Below the pieces are notes generated by a model. That model was not told the DNA's origin. It made no database searches and saw only the letters and a list, made by a program, of their open reading frames with translations. Source: Cladopsammia gracilis (Eukaryota > Cnidaria > Anthozoa > Scleractinia > Dendrophylliidae). Taken from it: DNA of 64,000 nucleotides. The position numbers were made by a program, and so were the translations under genes. How positions within the stretch are numbered: position 1 is the first letter of the stretch; each line of letters opens with the position of its first letter. The stretch is taken from positions 1-64,000 of the forward strand of contig JAJGOT010000214.1 in assembly GCA_022457155.1 (NCBI GenBank), read 5' to 3'. Shown here in pieces: positions 23,411 to 35,829 of this stretch.

Positions 23411-25750
23411 TTTAAAAACTGACGGGGATTATCGTACCTGGATCGTATGATAGGCGTGCCCTTTATTTATTTTAGCCCCTAGGAGGTACTAAAACAATGC
23501 ATGAAAAATCATTTTCAGATTTATTGATATTGAACTCTGAACACCCTGAAAAGGTTCTAAAACCTGACTTTTATCCCCTATTAAGGTGATTCCCTAGTCA
23601 CTACTGCCCATAAAATCTATCGTCATTTGCGCGTGCACGAGCGCGCGCGCACTCCGAAGCAAAGGTTTTCCTTTGATGATTCATTTCTCTTAGTAAATAA
23701 GCGGTTGTTTTCTTCTAAACGAGCTTGGTGACCTATATTTTTTTTGCATAATTTCATCCTTTTAGTCCTCCTCACTCGTGGACACAAAATTCTATCCTCG
23801 AGATCACGCACCCGACGAATATTTTCAGTTAATACCTTTTCAGGACGTGTGCCTGTGCCATAAAACAAACATCAAATTGTTCCTTTTGGTCAATACATTA
23901 CATATATTTTGTTATTTCAAGAATTACTTCAAAGCTGTGCTTCCTGTCCCTGCGAAACGTAGTGTGAAGCTTATGGAATAAACGTGCGCTTGATAAGTGC
24001 AGTTGCAAGGATTTAAAGGGTAACTTTAGACAATTATTTCTCTCTTTGAAAATTCACTTGATATCTTCTCTTGGTGTTCTATAAACAACCTTCAAGGCAC
24101 GACGAGCATCCCACTCACTCCTCCCCTCCTCAGGATAAAACATTGTACCCTGGGTACTTTGCTGTCATGACCCTCGGGAAAGAAGCGAAGTCGAATTTAT
24201 AGTTGATACTGTAAAGATTACCACCAGCGAAACCACATAAAAAGTGGAAATAATCAGTTTGTGAGAAAACGGGAAATTTTGAACTTTTGGGCCATTGAGG
24301 AGTCATCTTTCGCGAAACAAAAGATTGTCAAACCATGTTAAAAAATAAATAAACATGTTTGGAGTAAACATGTTTAAACGAAATTGCAATCCGTTCCATC
24401 CCGTCGTATTGCGTGGAAGGATAGATCCCAAGTTTACAAATTAGTTAGAGTATTTACTTGGCTAGATTTTTGGTAAATTATTTCTGCGATTTGTTAGTCG
24501 TACCTTCGAAAAATTCGATGTCTTCCAGTAGTGGTGGAAGTTGGAGAGGAATTTAAAAGCGAAATCGATCGTGCGTTTGTTTACCTCGCGTGGTTCGACA
24601 CGAGTGCAAGCGCGATAAAACTTGCCGCGATCCGGGAGGGAACAATAGAAATTTGACACGTGTGACGTCGGGTGACGTCACATGACAGGAACTCATTGCG
24701 CAGACTCACCTTGCGACATAGCCCCTTTAAACTGAAACTGAAAAAATAGAGTTCGCACTTGCTGTTGCATGATTTTTGTGGTTTATTCTTGCTTGTCAAG
24801 CTTTTCGGGAACGAAAGGTAAGGCAAAGAATGTGACATTTGCGGTAACGTGTTTCGTCTGGCTTTGATCGAAACTAGCTCGTGAGGTAGTTACAATCATG
24901 CTCCGAATCAACTTGTTTTGATCACTTTTTTTTTTTTATAATGAAACGTGTTTCATTCCCAGTGACAAGTTGAAACATATTTCGCCCTAGTGTGAACGCT
25001 GCATAAGTTATAAGCGTGTTAGTTTTGGCGTGCCGGGTAGAGCGTTCTTGAAGTACGCGAATTTAGCTCATTTAGTATTTGTTGAGAATGCCGCCACAAT
25101 CCAAACCAAATGGATTTCAACTCCTTTGTTGATCGATTTACAGATGTGTAGAAATCTCTTTGGACGTGACCCATAATCAATCCATCAATCAATCTTTTAT
25201 TTAACCTGGTCGATTACACGTAGCTACAAAATAGTAAACTGTAAGCTACTGTAGTTTTCATATATGACACGAACTAAATAAAAAAAAATTAAAAGTTAAC
25301 AAGAAAACAAAATGAATAAGACTTCTTCGAAGTATAAATAGTAGTGCCCAGTGCGTATGCTTGGACTTTTGACGATACGTTACATTCTGTGACTACTCGC
25401 ATGACGCAAACTTCAAGTTTTAGCAGAAGCTGAATGTCCGCCAATATGAAAGGGAAGAGCTTGCAAAAGCACAGGCAGCCCAACCGTGGTGTGTGAACCA
25501 CATCAAATTACAGATTCGAAGCCGATACACAGTAATAAAATATAGGTAATACTACGATTTGTCACGAATCTTGTCACGAATCAAGAAGTGATGGAAAAAT
25601 CGAAAATATTACACAATAAAGACTTCTTACCTTTACTTTATTGTCCCTTGATGTGTCCTGACCGGTTTAAATGCATTTTCACCACTTTTGTCACTCGCGC
25701 CACTAAGCTTCTATTCTACTGTTGATGAGTTCAAAAGAAGGGATGCTGAA
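23411..25750. other. Intergenic, no gene seen
   Basis: Contains a CG/GC alternating stretch near 23637-23650 and a TGACGTCGGGTGACGTCACATG segment near 24662. A CAATCAATC stretch at 25188 followed by TTTTATTTAAC matches the sequence at 27400 and may mark the tail of an antisense retroposon. Confidence 0.4.
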
Positions 25751-25758
25751 GCAATCCT

Positions 25759-25995
25759 CGGTAGGAAAAAAGATGGCGACTGGTACATTTACTCATAATT
25801 CTTAGCGAACAAAAACCTTAATAACGTTCATAAAAATGTAAAGAAAAGTTATAAAACCTTTAAACCTAGTCTACACATTGTCCTTAGTACTGGAACAAAT
25901 AGTGTAAAAATTTGGCTTTCTTTGTGCCTTATATGCTGTGTTAGGTCCGCAAGGTATTGTGGTAAAATGAACGGCCGCCATCTTTTTTCCTACGG
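25759..25995. mobile_element. Short element with 20-bp inverted ends
   Basis: CGGTAGGAAAAAAGATGGCG at 25759-25778 is mirrored at 25976-25995 with one mismatch. A duplicated target was not resolved. Confidence 0.55.
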
Positions 25996-25999
25996 TGGA

Positions 26000-26830
26000 T
26001 TAAAGATCGGACAGTTAAAGATAACGTCTCCAACAGCACATTGCATGCGCAGAATGGACTACGGGGTACCAGAGAGCAAAGCAGTCGGGTGTTTTTTCAC
26101 TCTCTGATTCACACTCGCTCCAGACGTTTTATTCAAAGACCGCGCGCATTGGTATGACCATGCAACGCAAAAAGTACGATTGTTTTGCAGTCTAGCATGC
26201 AGGGTACCTGTTAAAAAATTAGAAAAATGTAAAATTTAAGAATACCTGTAACTGCCAAAAAATCGTTATAATAAAACTAATATCTATCTATTCGACATAC
26301 AAAAAATACCCGAAAGGTTAAGTTTTTCAATGTTTCTGGATTCATCTGTTATGGAGTTTTACAACTTTGAGGGATTTTAGGCTTTACTTTCCGGTAAATG
26401 CAATATTTGTGTACCACTAAGTTTATACAGTTACTAATTACTAAATCACCTAAACTGACCGTCCCAACGTCACTTCCTAATATCTTACAAAAAATGCACA
26501 AAATGTTTGCTAGTCGCTGTTCACAGACTTTGGAGATTATAAATAATCAGTGCATAATAGCTCATCGTACGTGCATGGGAGATCCATAGAAAAAACGCAA
26601 AATCCGGTTTTTGTTTTGTTTAATCTATCAAAACGTGATTGGGCGGAGAAAGGCTAAAATTTGTTTTTATTCAGCCAGATTTTTTGTGCTATGAAACATA
26701 CGCACACCAGCTGTTATAAATAAGGAAAATAAAATACATCTTATTGCTTTTTCGAAAAGAGAATGACAAATAAAAGCCAAAAATAGAAATGTTTGTGGTA
26801 TAACTGATCACGACGTTTAAGTTAACCCTT
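26000..26830. other. Intergenic, no gene seen
   Basis: No recognisable gene, RNA or strong repeat. Confidence 0.4.
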
Positions 26831-27165
26831 AAGCTCCCAAGGGTCAGCCAAAAATCAAAATTCAAGAAAAATCAAATTTTGTGAAGTATTGAAAAACAAA
26901 TGGTACCATGCAAAAGTACTGCTGAAGAGGTTTCATTTGAAAGGTCACACCATAGGATTTCATCAACAGACTCAAAAGTTAGAACAAATGGTACCATGCA
27001 AAAGTACTGCTGAAGAGGTTTCATTTGAATGGTCACACCATAGGATTTCATCAACAGACTCAAAAGTTAGAACAAATGGTACCATGCAAAAGTACTGCTG
27101 AAGAGGTTTCATTTGAATGGTCACACCATAGGATTTTGTCGACAGACTCAAAGGTTAGAACTACA
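26831..27165. repeat. 88-bp tandem repeat, three copies
   Basis: CAAATGGTACCATGCAAAAG starts at 26897, 26985 and 27073, exactly 88 bp apart. Each unit ends in TCATCAACAGACTCAAAAGT with few changes. Related, more diverged units occur at 22975, 27480, 35000, 36400 and 41420. Confidence 0.9.
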
Positions 27166-27364
27166 CTGCATGTCTCCGTGATATTAATCTGGGACTGAGT
27201 AAAAGCTTTAATAAGCTTGTATTCGCATTCTGGAATACAAGAACTAAAAAATAAACTGAGAAAACAAATGGTCTATATCGAAACCTGACCAACAGTAAAA
27301 CCTGGAGAACAAGCACACTTGATAGCCTAGGAAATCGGGGATTGTGGACTCAAATACAACATTG

Positions 27365-27412
27365 GACAATCAATCAATCAATCGATCGATCAATCAATCA
27401 ATCAATCAATCC
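27365..27412. repeat. (CAAT)n microsatellite
   Basis: About a dozen CAAT/CGAT tetranucleotides followed by CCTTTATTTAACA, as at 25188. Confidence 0.9.
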
Positions 27413-27479
27413 TTTATTTAACACTTTACACTTAGCTCATGCAGAGCATGGAAAACAAAAAACAAAACAGCTTAAGGCG

Positions 27480-27850
27480 ATCAGCGTTAGAAAAAACTGC
27501 TTAGAAGCTTTCATTTCAATTGTTACACTTAGGATTTTATCCACAGACTCAAAAGTTAGAACCACACTGTACAGCATAATAAACAGTACCACAGGAAAAT
27601 ACTGCTCAGTAGCTCTCATTTGAATGGCCACACTTAAGGATTTCATCCATAGAGTACAAAGTTAGAACCACCTTGTACAGCATAATAAACAGCACCACAG
27701 GAAAGTACTGCTCAGTAGCTTTCGTTTGAATGGTCACACTTAAGGATTCCATCCACAGACTCAAAAGTCAGAACCAGTTTGTATAGTATAATAAACAGCA
27801 CCACAGCTTTAGGACGGCTTTAGGACCTAATTATTCAGAGACTCAATAGG
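27480..27850. repeat. Diverged ~106-bp units of the dispersed repeat family
   Basis: CAGCATAATAAACAG occurs at 27572 and 27678 with a third variant near 27786. Each is followed by CCACAGGAAA, TACTGCTCAGTAGCT and ACAGACTCAAAAGT-type segments. Same family as 26831-27165 with a slightly longer unit. Confidence 0.8.
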
Positions 27851-30800
27851 TAGAACCAACTTGAGCAGCTATAGGTAAAAAGCATTAAACGACAGTTTTT
27901 AAAACTGCTTCATCAGCAGCGCTTACATTCAGTTGAATTTCATCATCAGTTCGCATGCAGACTGAAAAAGTCAAAACCACATCACTGACATATGGGTCCG
28001 TGACACGTGTTAAATGTAGCAGCTGTAAAATAAGAAATTTCTATCTACGTTTATGACTGAGCTTATGCAAAGGAAACGAACAGGTTATTCATCACTTACA
28101 AAAATAAAAACCAACAATCTAAGTATGTATTACAAAAACTAAAGGGCGCTTTCCATTTGTCAGAACTGGCCGGCCAAACCGGTCAGTTTCCACAAGTGAT
28201 AAGCGCGATAGTTAAACTGAGCTAAAAAGCAATCTCATCTTGTTTGCAGCATTGAAGCTTGTTGCGGTAGCTGCATCGTAGATTATTCGCGAGAAGCCAG
28301 GAGAAACCAAATAATCATTCTATTCTCTTTCACTACGTTCAGCCGAATAGAATACATGTCTATTACATGCTAAAAGAATACAACTGCGTAGGAAGAGGCT
28401 GACCAGCCGTACAAGCGTACGATGCCCGGTAACATGTTCTTCAAACTGAGGGCGTGTTAGTTAAATAACTTCCCTGGAGGTTAAGGAAGAGCTAATAATA
28501 GCGTACGGGGGCGGGTGGGAAGTGCGCTTGTAACTGGTGGCGTCAATGGGTGACCCGCGTGGAAAAGAGAAATATAACTAGCTTGAATTCCCAAAAGGGA
28601 ATTGCGAATAACATATTGTCCCTCCTTATTCTAGCGCGGTGTGTATGGGGTTGTGGGACTAGTGCACCACACTCACGTTTACGGCGCTTCGCGTTTGCAT
28701 CTTTCCCATGATGCCCCGCGCACCCTGTTTTCCCGCGATAGACCGTCGCTTGGGGTAATTCCCAATCACAGCTGCATCGGAAACATTAAAAGAAAATTAA
28801 AAACCCTTAAAAATCCGGCAGTTTGCGTGCAATCATCGCGTGTGTCAAGACTGTTCAAAAAATCTGAAATGTCAATTTCTTTACCCGATGGACCTCGTTT
28901 ATCTAAATTAGCGCCTTATTTTTTTTCTCTGCAAGATGAGGATATTTTTCATTTTTCAAATAATCTTTTCAAAAGTGGGAAAAATAAACAAAGGCGGCCA
29001 GTGTATCGCGTATAGCTTTACGAGCAATGAGTAACAGGTTTATTTGTCCTGTCCTGTAAGGTCTCCAAGGATAGTAAACCTGAATGCGTATCTTTAATTT
29101 CAGTAATCGACTGACTAATAAGCTTAGTTTTTTTCTCTGTCTTTAAAAATTGATTACACACAACAAATTTTCTTGCTGTACGACATATTGGCAAAATCAA
29201 AGGGTTCATTGAATTAAGTCCCGTTGTCGTCTTTAGGGATCTCGGCAGTGCTCAAGTTTATACGAGTTATTTGACTAACAGGGTTTCCAAATTCAGACAA
29301 CCGGGTACCGGTCTTCAGGCAGAATCGCAGAATATTTTTACAAAAACGTTTTTTTTTTGTTTAAAATAAAATTGAAAATAAATGTGGGTAGTTTTTACGG
29401 ATGTAGTAGCTACAAAATGAACGCCTACGTCACAAACTTAAGTTCTGTAAGTTGATCATATTACTCTCTTATTAGAGTGATTATAAACTTCGTCAACAAG
29501 TAAGCAAATCAAAATCCAGAATTGCCTTATACCAGTGTCAGTCACGTCTATACTCTTCAAGAGTAATGTTTACAGTGACTAGCTTACACGACATTCAGAT
29601 CTCCTTTTTTTCAAACTGGGTAAAATTTCGTTAGAAGGAAATATGCGCGGCGAAGATAAGAAACTGACAAGACGATTCAATAATTTATCAAACGTGCAGA
29701 TTTTCCTTTCCTTTTTTTAATTTACAATAAATCATTCAATTCCCTTTTTTTACCACACATTTATTATTCTCTTTACACCACACCAAACAAACGTAGTTAA
29801 GTACCGAAAGGTTGTCTGGCTAGAGAGAAAAGACAACGCCGGACATTTGGAGCGAAATTGTGCTCATGTGTTAAAAAAGGGGGGCCTCGTGTTGCGGTTT
29901 GAACTTACAGATAAAAACAATCGTGTTGCGAATTTGTTAGACTTCAAACATCGGTTTTTAGTGTATTTTTCTCAAGACGACAAGAAGTGAAAACAAACGA
30001 ATAAGTTGTTAAATTAGTCTTGCCGCTGTTTCACTTGGTGTTAAAATGGCTTGCGCACACAAAAAAAGAAAAAAAAAAAGAAAACGAGGCATTCACTTCA
30101 ATCTATAAATTTAAAGAAACGGAATAAATAAAGAAATACACAGCGTCGTTTGGAAGCTAAATGGCCATAGCAGCTGTTAATTGGGAATTTCCATAGTGGT
30201 GGGAAATTTTAGAGCAGGCCAATTTTGTCGGTGGTAATGTTCAAAATGTTAAGTGGTTCGAGTTAACTCATTGACAAATCAAGATCAAAGGATTCACGGC
30301 GTTTGCTTTCTGACGCTTTCGGCAAAAAGAAATAATATTGTGTTTGGCGAACACAAAAAACATTCTCGAGTGGACAGTCTGGCTGCGCAATCTCCGCTTC
30401 ACTTCAATTTATTAGCTTTCAACTAATTTAAGACGCTCTCTAGCTAATTAGTTTAGGAAGCGGTTTTCGTTTTGGCATACAATGCTGTCATGTTTGAGTT
30501 TGAGAATAACCCATCAAGTCGTGTTGACTTTCACTCTCTTGTTTTATATATTTGTTTGCGTCTGTTTTTGTCACTTACTTTGCAAAATTCTCTTATCAAG
30601 TTGCTAATTGAACCAAAGCCGCAAATTAATTTTCAAACTTTCCCAGAAATTTAAAAAAAATAAGTATCGCACATAATTCTTTTGATCTCAGGACAAAAAA
30701 AATAGCCTTATTTTGCATTGGAGCGTCACACAGCTTACAATTAACACATAACCTATTTAGCCATGTATTGCCGAAACGCACAAGCGATAAGAATGGCACG

Positions 30801-31640
30801 AAGTATCACATTAAAGTTTACATTTTCTTAAACATGGCGCATTTGTTTCCATGGAAACGTCATAAAACCGGTTATTTTGGGGGAAATACGCACTAAACAG
30901 AATAAAGACCAGCCAATGAGATCCGAAACATTGGCAACTAAATTATACGTTCAATTTATTTGACACTAACAAACTCTCAAAATGCGAAACAACACCTTTC
31001 CTTTGAATCAAGTCCGTTTCAGAAACAAAAGTTTAATAACTTGGGGCTGGAGAGTTAGAACGACGAACAAGAGCTAATTTGGGCAACACCTATTGAATTA
31101 CTCGTTCCTTCAAAGCTGGTGGGTGTTATCTATATGTTCTTATCATTTTGTGCATTTTCCCGTTGTTAGAGAACATTTGTTTCCAAATAAGATTCTTAAC
31201 GCAGCATATTCAAATGCTAGGATAAGCATATTCAAATGCTAGGATAAGCGGACTCGAGAAGTTGGGTGGAAACGAAAAAGTGAAACATGCTTGCCGAAAC
31301 AACTTAACCTTCGTTTCTAGGCGTAAGATATTCTATCTTTTACAACGGTGTTTTGTTGAACTAAACGAAATTTTAGATTTTGATTTAATGACAAAGAAGC
31401 GATGCTTGTAAGCTATTTGTGTAAAGGTGAAAGTTAAACTGTCCTCATCGCTTTACAATCACTCATGAACACAATGGCAATTTTGTTTCCAATATTAGAA
31501 TTATTACGACTATTACTGGGCCTTGGGCAATGTTGAAATCACTTGGCTAATTCCTTGTTCCTTTGTGATTAGTTGATACCATCTAGTGTTATATGTAACG
31601 ATAAAATAAAACAATTATACGCATCTCAACCGGGCGAGGA
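27851..31640. other. Intergenic, no gene seen
   Basis: Includes a GGGCGCTTTCCATTTGTCAG repeat end near 28144 and a moderately CG-rich patch at 28620-28760. A short direct duplication (CATATTCAAATGCTAGGATA) lies at 31207-31246. No convincing coding exon. Confidence 0.4.
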
Positions 31641-31641
31641 A

Positions 31642-31643
<2 letters not shown>

Positions 31644-31725
<82 letters not shown>

Positions 31726-31824
31726 AACAGAAATCGAGACCATAATTCATAAAAAATATATATATTTATATAAAAAAGTAAATATATATATATATATTTT
31801 TTATGAATTATGGTCTCGATTTCT
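31644..31824. repeat. (TA)n microsatellite with adjacent inverted repeat
   Basis: Roughly 39 TA units (31644-31722) run into a hairpin. AGAAATCGAGACCATAATTC from 31729 is mirrored ending at 31824, about 35-bp arms with AT-rich centre. Frames across it are artefacts. Confidence 0.9.
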
Positions 31825-31962
31825 TTTGTTTTCTTTGTCACAAGCTCGTCATAAGATGAACATTACATCTTTCTCATTTCATTGCCGAGCTTAAAATTTA
31901 CCATCGTTTTTTATCACGACACGTGACTCTTTCGATAGTTGCTGATCTTTGTCCCACGTTCG

Positions 31963-33625
31963 TAGACTGCTAGCAGTCCCTCTCTGGATAGTCGAGCGGG
32001 CGAGCAAATACGTCATCGGCGATCTGAGCGCCAAGCGAGCGAACCGAGTGGGCTCTGGGGAAGAGGCGGGAAGGGAAAGAGGGACTGCAGTCTCTTCTGT
32101 AACATTCGCGTTCAGATAACTCCGCCCACCAAGTGTGAGAACCCATTAAAAATAAACTAATCTTGTCAACTTAATAAAAGACAACTCCGCCTCTATTTGT
32201 CTCTCTGCTTTTAAACACGCGCGAAACCGGCATGCGGGCTAAAATAGAACAGTGCTTTGTATTATACCGATTGTAGATTTATTATTTACAAACGGACTGC
32301 ATTCGCGTCGTTTATTCAAGGACAGAAAATGTAATTTCTGCTGTTCGTGAGTTTGTTTTGATCGCCTTGATGAGCGAAAAAACGCCTACGAAATCGGTAC
32401 GGAGAAGAAGTAGAGGAAGAAAGCCGAAGAAAGAGACAGAGGCCTCTGATTTTTGTCGTATGTGTGGGACAAATTTTTAAGAATAACGGAAATTACATAT
32501 CATCTAAAAACCTTTTCACTACTTCGAAGGATGGCGCTCCGCTTAACAAGATCGTGACTGACTCAAACTCTGCAACCAATCTATCTGCTCGTGTTTGCAA
32601 GAAATGTGCGCTGAAAATCGGAAATATGGAGGATTTTCAACCTTTAAAATATCGTGTGCAACGGACAAGACAAAAAGTCGGCTGTCTGTTGTGGTTTCCT
32701 GTGGTGTCTGCTCTTGTTATAAGAATTTGACCTGTTTTAGCGTCCTTGTTTGCCTGGCGGTTGGTTTGTTGCCTTTGCCATAATTGGCATGTTGGTCAGT
32801 TTTGTGTGGGAAAGGTTTAAACTCATTCTCTTGGTTTTCTCTCTGAAATGACAGGATCTGAAGTGCTTTTTTTTTGGCCATGGAATAGTTTCCTGCTATT
32901 TTGTCACGCTGGGCCCAGCTATTTTAGTTTTCGTCGTTGCAGGATATTAAATTTGCAGATGACGCAGATCCATTTAGCAAGCTTAGCAGAGAGTTGAAGC
33001 TTAAAAAGAAAGCAATTCAACTTGTAGAAACTTGAAGTTTGCCTTAATCAAGGCTGCGATTTTAGCATCCATTCCCTTCCCATTATAGCCAGGTGGAGCT
33101 GCGATGTTTATAATTCTCGACAGTCTAACGACTGTTTTGTTTATGCCACTATCATACAAGGACAGAGCTTTGATAAATTATTGATTTTCTGAAGCCAGTT
33201 GGTAGCACAGCCATGACATCTTTCCCCGATAGAAGCGCTTCCACCGCTGTCTGTTCTTCTTTTCAGTCTTTTAAAACTAAACAGCCGGCAACCAGACAAT
33301 CGTCTAAAACATTTTCATTCCCATGTCATCGTCTCAACTCTGATGTGAAACTGGAGATATCGATTCACACTAGATGTGTCAAGATTATTGATACTCGTCA
33401 AACTTCCCTGACAGTTTTCTATTGTCTATGAACCAATCGGAGTTTTCCGTCCCTGGTGCGGCGGAGAATTCGAACGCGAAAGTTACAGAAAAGACTGCAG
33501 TCCCTTTTCCTACCGCCTCTCCTCCAGTTTCCCCTCGGCTCGTTCGCTCGCTCCAGTCTCACCGAGTTTGTTTTCGTTATCTGCTCGCCCGCTTGATTGA
33601 CTGAAAAGGGACAGCTAGCAGTCTA
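31963..33625. mobile_element. Mutator-like element 1 (9-bp target duplication)
   Basis: Direct repeats CCACGTTCG (31954-31962 and 33626-33634) flank long imperfect terminal inverted repeats of about 180 bp that begin TAGACTGCTAGC and include GAGCGGGCGAGCA and GGGACTGCAGTCT. Long inverted ends and a 9-bp duplication are the hallmarks of Mutator-like elements. There is no transposase. The interior carries a broken Cys-pair protein gene (32370-32729). Confidence 0.85.
32370..32729 (+). pseudogene. Cys-pair (zinc-binding-like) domain protein, frameshifted
   Basis: From ATG 32370 a basic N-terminus (RRRSRGRKPKK) leads to CRMCGTNF. One extra T in a T5 run at 32474-32478 then causes a stop. In the next frame the reading continues KNNGNYISSKNLF to VCKKCALKIGNMEDF. 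The C-x2-C ... C-x2-C layout over about 70 residues looks like a compact zinc-binding domain of the ZAD kind, though no database check was possible. It is carried wholly inside Mutator-like element 1. A neighbouring element carries a protein of similar design. Confidence 0.5.
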
Positions 33626-33685
33626 CCACGTTCGTGGAATGATGAACATTACATGTTTATCATTGTGGTCTTGTTGGGGCCTAGT

Positions 33686-34720
33686 TAGCCTCCTACGCAG
33701 ACGTCCTTAGGGCTCGTCACGCAATCTTTCCTCCCCCACGAACGTCTGCTGAAACGAGCGGTTAAATTCCATTCCATTTATTCGCAAAGATCAGCTGGAT
33801 ATCACGTGCAGATTGCTGGAGGACCAATCGGCGTTAAGTCATTGTTTAATAAAAAGCCAATCATAAGCTGTGTTAGAACTGGCTCCCTAGACCTGGCGAC
33901 GATTAATTTTCCTGCGAGTACTCGACCGCTAAGTTTATTTATAAATGCGAAGTGATTCCAAATTCTTGCTTCATGTATGGGCGAAACTCCGAAAAAAATC
34001 GTCGGAAATAACTGCTTTCTCTGTAGTATTCATTTGATTCCTACTGGGAGAGTACGAGTGTTCGGCAAGAGTTCGGTGAACATCTCGGGCGTTATTGAAA
34101 GCGCCGTGGAAATAGATGTAAGTGTGTTTTCGTCGAGTGACCCGTTCGTCTGCACCAAGTACATCCAAGTGTTACAAGCGGTTACTCGGATTAAGAAAGG
34201 AGTACTAGAACTAAACGACTTCGCTTGCTTCGCTTGCAATTTTGCTTAAAGAGTGTATAAAAGTAACCACTTGCATCCGTAATAACTACAAAACAGCTAC
34301 CATGCTGGAGATTCAAATATTTCAAACCGGAAGCAATGACGCCGTACTTCTGACAATGGAGGTACTGCCTAGCTCCGAGAAACACGTAATAAACTCTGAG
34401 GAGAGCTAAAAACCATTGCAATATACCACTATTCCAATATAGACCGTGACTATCGCATAAGACTTGGATCTTACACTCTTTTAGCTGTCTATAGCCTCTC
34501 GTTGATAAGGATTTAAATCCGGCGACGATCTTAAACGTCTCACGTACTCGTTGAAAGGCCACGCGTCTCGCGTGAAATTTCCCGAGGTCCAAAGTGCACA
34601 CTTCCTTGCTTTGGAAGTGCGCTGTGATTGGTCTATGTTTTTAACCGCTCGTTTCAGCAGACGTTCGTGGGGGAGGAAAGATTACGTGACGAGCCCTAAG
34701 GACGTCTGCGTAGGAGGCTA
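33686..34720. mobile_element. Mutator-like element 2 (9-bp target duplication)
   Basis: GGGCCTAGT is duplicated at 33677-33685 and 34721-34729. Terminal inverted repeats of about 85 bp begin TAGCCTCCTACGCAGACG and are nearly identical. The element sits only 60 bp from element 1 but has unrelated ends. It has no transposase; a 90-codon Cys-pair protein lies inside. Confidence 0.88.
33977..34249 (+). CDS. Cys-pair domain protein carried by Mutator-like element 2
   Basis: A 90-codon frame starts MGETPKKIVGNNCFLC and contains RVRVFGKSS, then SSDPFVCTKYIQVLQAV. The first Cys pair (C-x2-C) is at residues 13-16. The second is reduced to one Cys (FVC) followed by TK, where a second Cys would be expected, so metal binding may be lost. 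The spacing resembles the protein in the adjacent element 1, suggesting one family spread on mobile DNA. The last ten residues look like read-through into non-coding sequence; the exon may end near 34210. Function unknown. Confidence 0.45.
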   Translation: MGETPKKIVGNNCFLCSIHLIPTGRVRVFGKSSVNISGVIESAVEIDVSVFSSSDPFVCTKYIQVLQAVTRIKKGVLELNDFACFACNFA

Positions 34721-34979
34721 GGGCCTAGTATGACTTAGCCTTTATAATGAGATGTTAGCTTGATGGTGGTGGTCTTTGGATGAAATCCTATAAGTGTGTA
34801 TATATGATTGTAACCATTAAAAATAAACCTGCAAAACAGCAGTTTCTATTTTATAAATTAATACATTAGATGGAGAAACCTGTCCTTGTGGACGGATGCC
34901 TCCAATTATACTGACACTTGATTTATACAAAGGCTAATGCCGTTGTAAAATAAACAAAACAGTATTGCTAGAGACCTCT

Positions 34980-35466
34980 CCCTAAACGTTAAAAAGCATC
35001 TTGTATAGCGCAATATAAATGTTACACTGTAGGATTTCAGATACCACGCTACTCTTAACAACCTCTAATTTCATTGGACCTGGTTATCACACAGCTCTAT
35101 TATTTTCAGGGCTAGGGTCTATTGTTGTGTTGTTTGTTCTATTGTTTTCTCAGCAAATCAGAGAAGTCCTTGTAAGAGCTGCGTACTGCCCCTGGGATTT
35201 CATTCACATACCCAAAAGTTAAAAGCACCTTGTGCAACATAATTAACATATTTTATCCACATAATCAAGGAGGAAGGACCACCATGCACAGCATAATGAA
35301 TAGCACTACAGGAAAGTACTACTTATTATCTTTCATTTGAATTGACATTCGATAGGATTTCATTCACAGATACAAACGTTAGAACCACCTTGCTTAGCAT
35401 AATGAATAACACTGCAGGAAAGAAGTGATCAATATCTTTCACTTGACTGGTGACACTGTGGATTTC
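34980..35466. repeat. Dispersed repeat units with an embedded MITE
   Basis: Segments such as AGCATAATGAATAGCACTAC, GGAAAGTACTAC and TTCATTCACAGATACAAACG belong to the family at 26831 and 27480. A MITE copy is inserted in one unit at 35037. Confidence 0.7.
35037..35194. mobile_element. Copy of the AGATACCACG MITE
   Basis: Starts AGATACCACGCTACTC and ends GCTGCGTACTGCCCC. Flanking 9-mers TAGGATTTC / TGGGATTTC match at 8 of 9 positions. A cleaner insertion of the same element lies at 55861-56000. Confidence 0.7.
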
Positions 35467-35467
35467 A

Positions 35468-35818
35468 CCCACGTTTTGGCCTCATTCAATTAGAATTATC
35501 TATTTATACAACCACACGTCAGAGAACTTCTCTAACCCACTACTTACCTCCCACATCATTACTAAAAATGAATTTTTTTACTCCACTCACGTATTGGCCT
35601 CATTCAATTAGAATTATCTATTTATACAACCACACGTCAGAGAACTTCTCTAACCCACTACTTACCTCCCACATCATTACTAAAATGATTTTTTTTACTT
35701 CACTCACGTATTGGCCTCATTCAATTAGAATTATCTATTTATACAACCACACGTCAGAGAACTTCTCTAACCCACTACTTACCTCCCACATCATTACTAA
35801 AAATGATTTTTTTTACTT
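35468..35818. repeat. 118-bp minisatellite, three copies
   Basis: TTGGCCTCATTCAATTAGAA begins at 35476, 35594 and 35711. The copies are nearly identical, so an open frame crosses all three; it is not taken as a gene. Confidence 0.9.
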
Positions 35819-35829
35819 TGTTTTGTAAC

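Noticed and set aside
28641..29015. 124-codon plus-strand frame in a CG-rich patch
   Set aside because: No domain and no splice context; could be a promoter region but not supported as coding.
34191..34601. 136-codon minus-strand frame inside Mutator-like element 2
   Set aside because: Antisense shadow partly overlapping the Cys-pair gene, with no recognisable motif.
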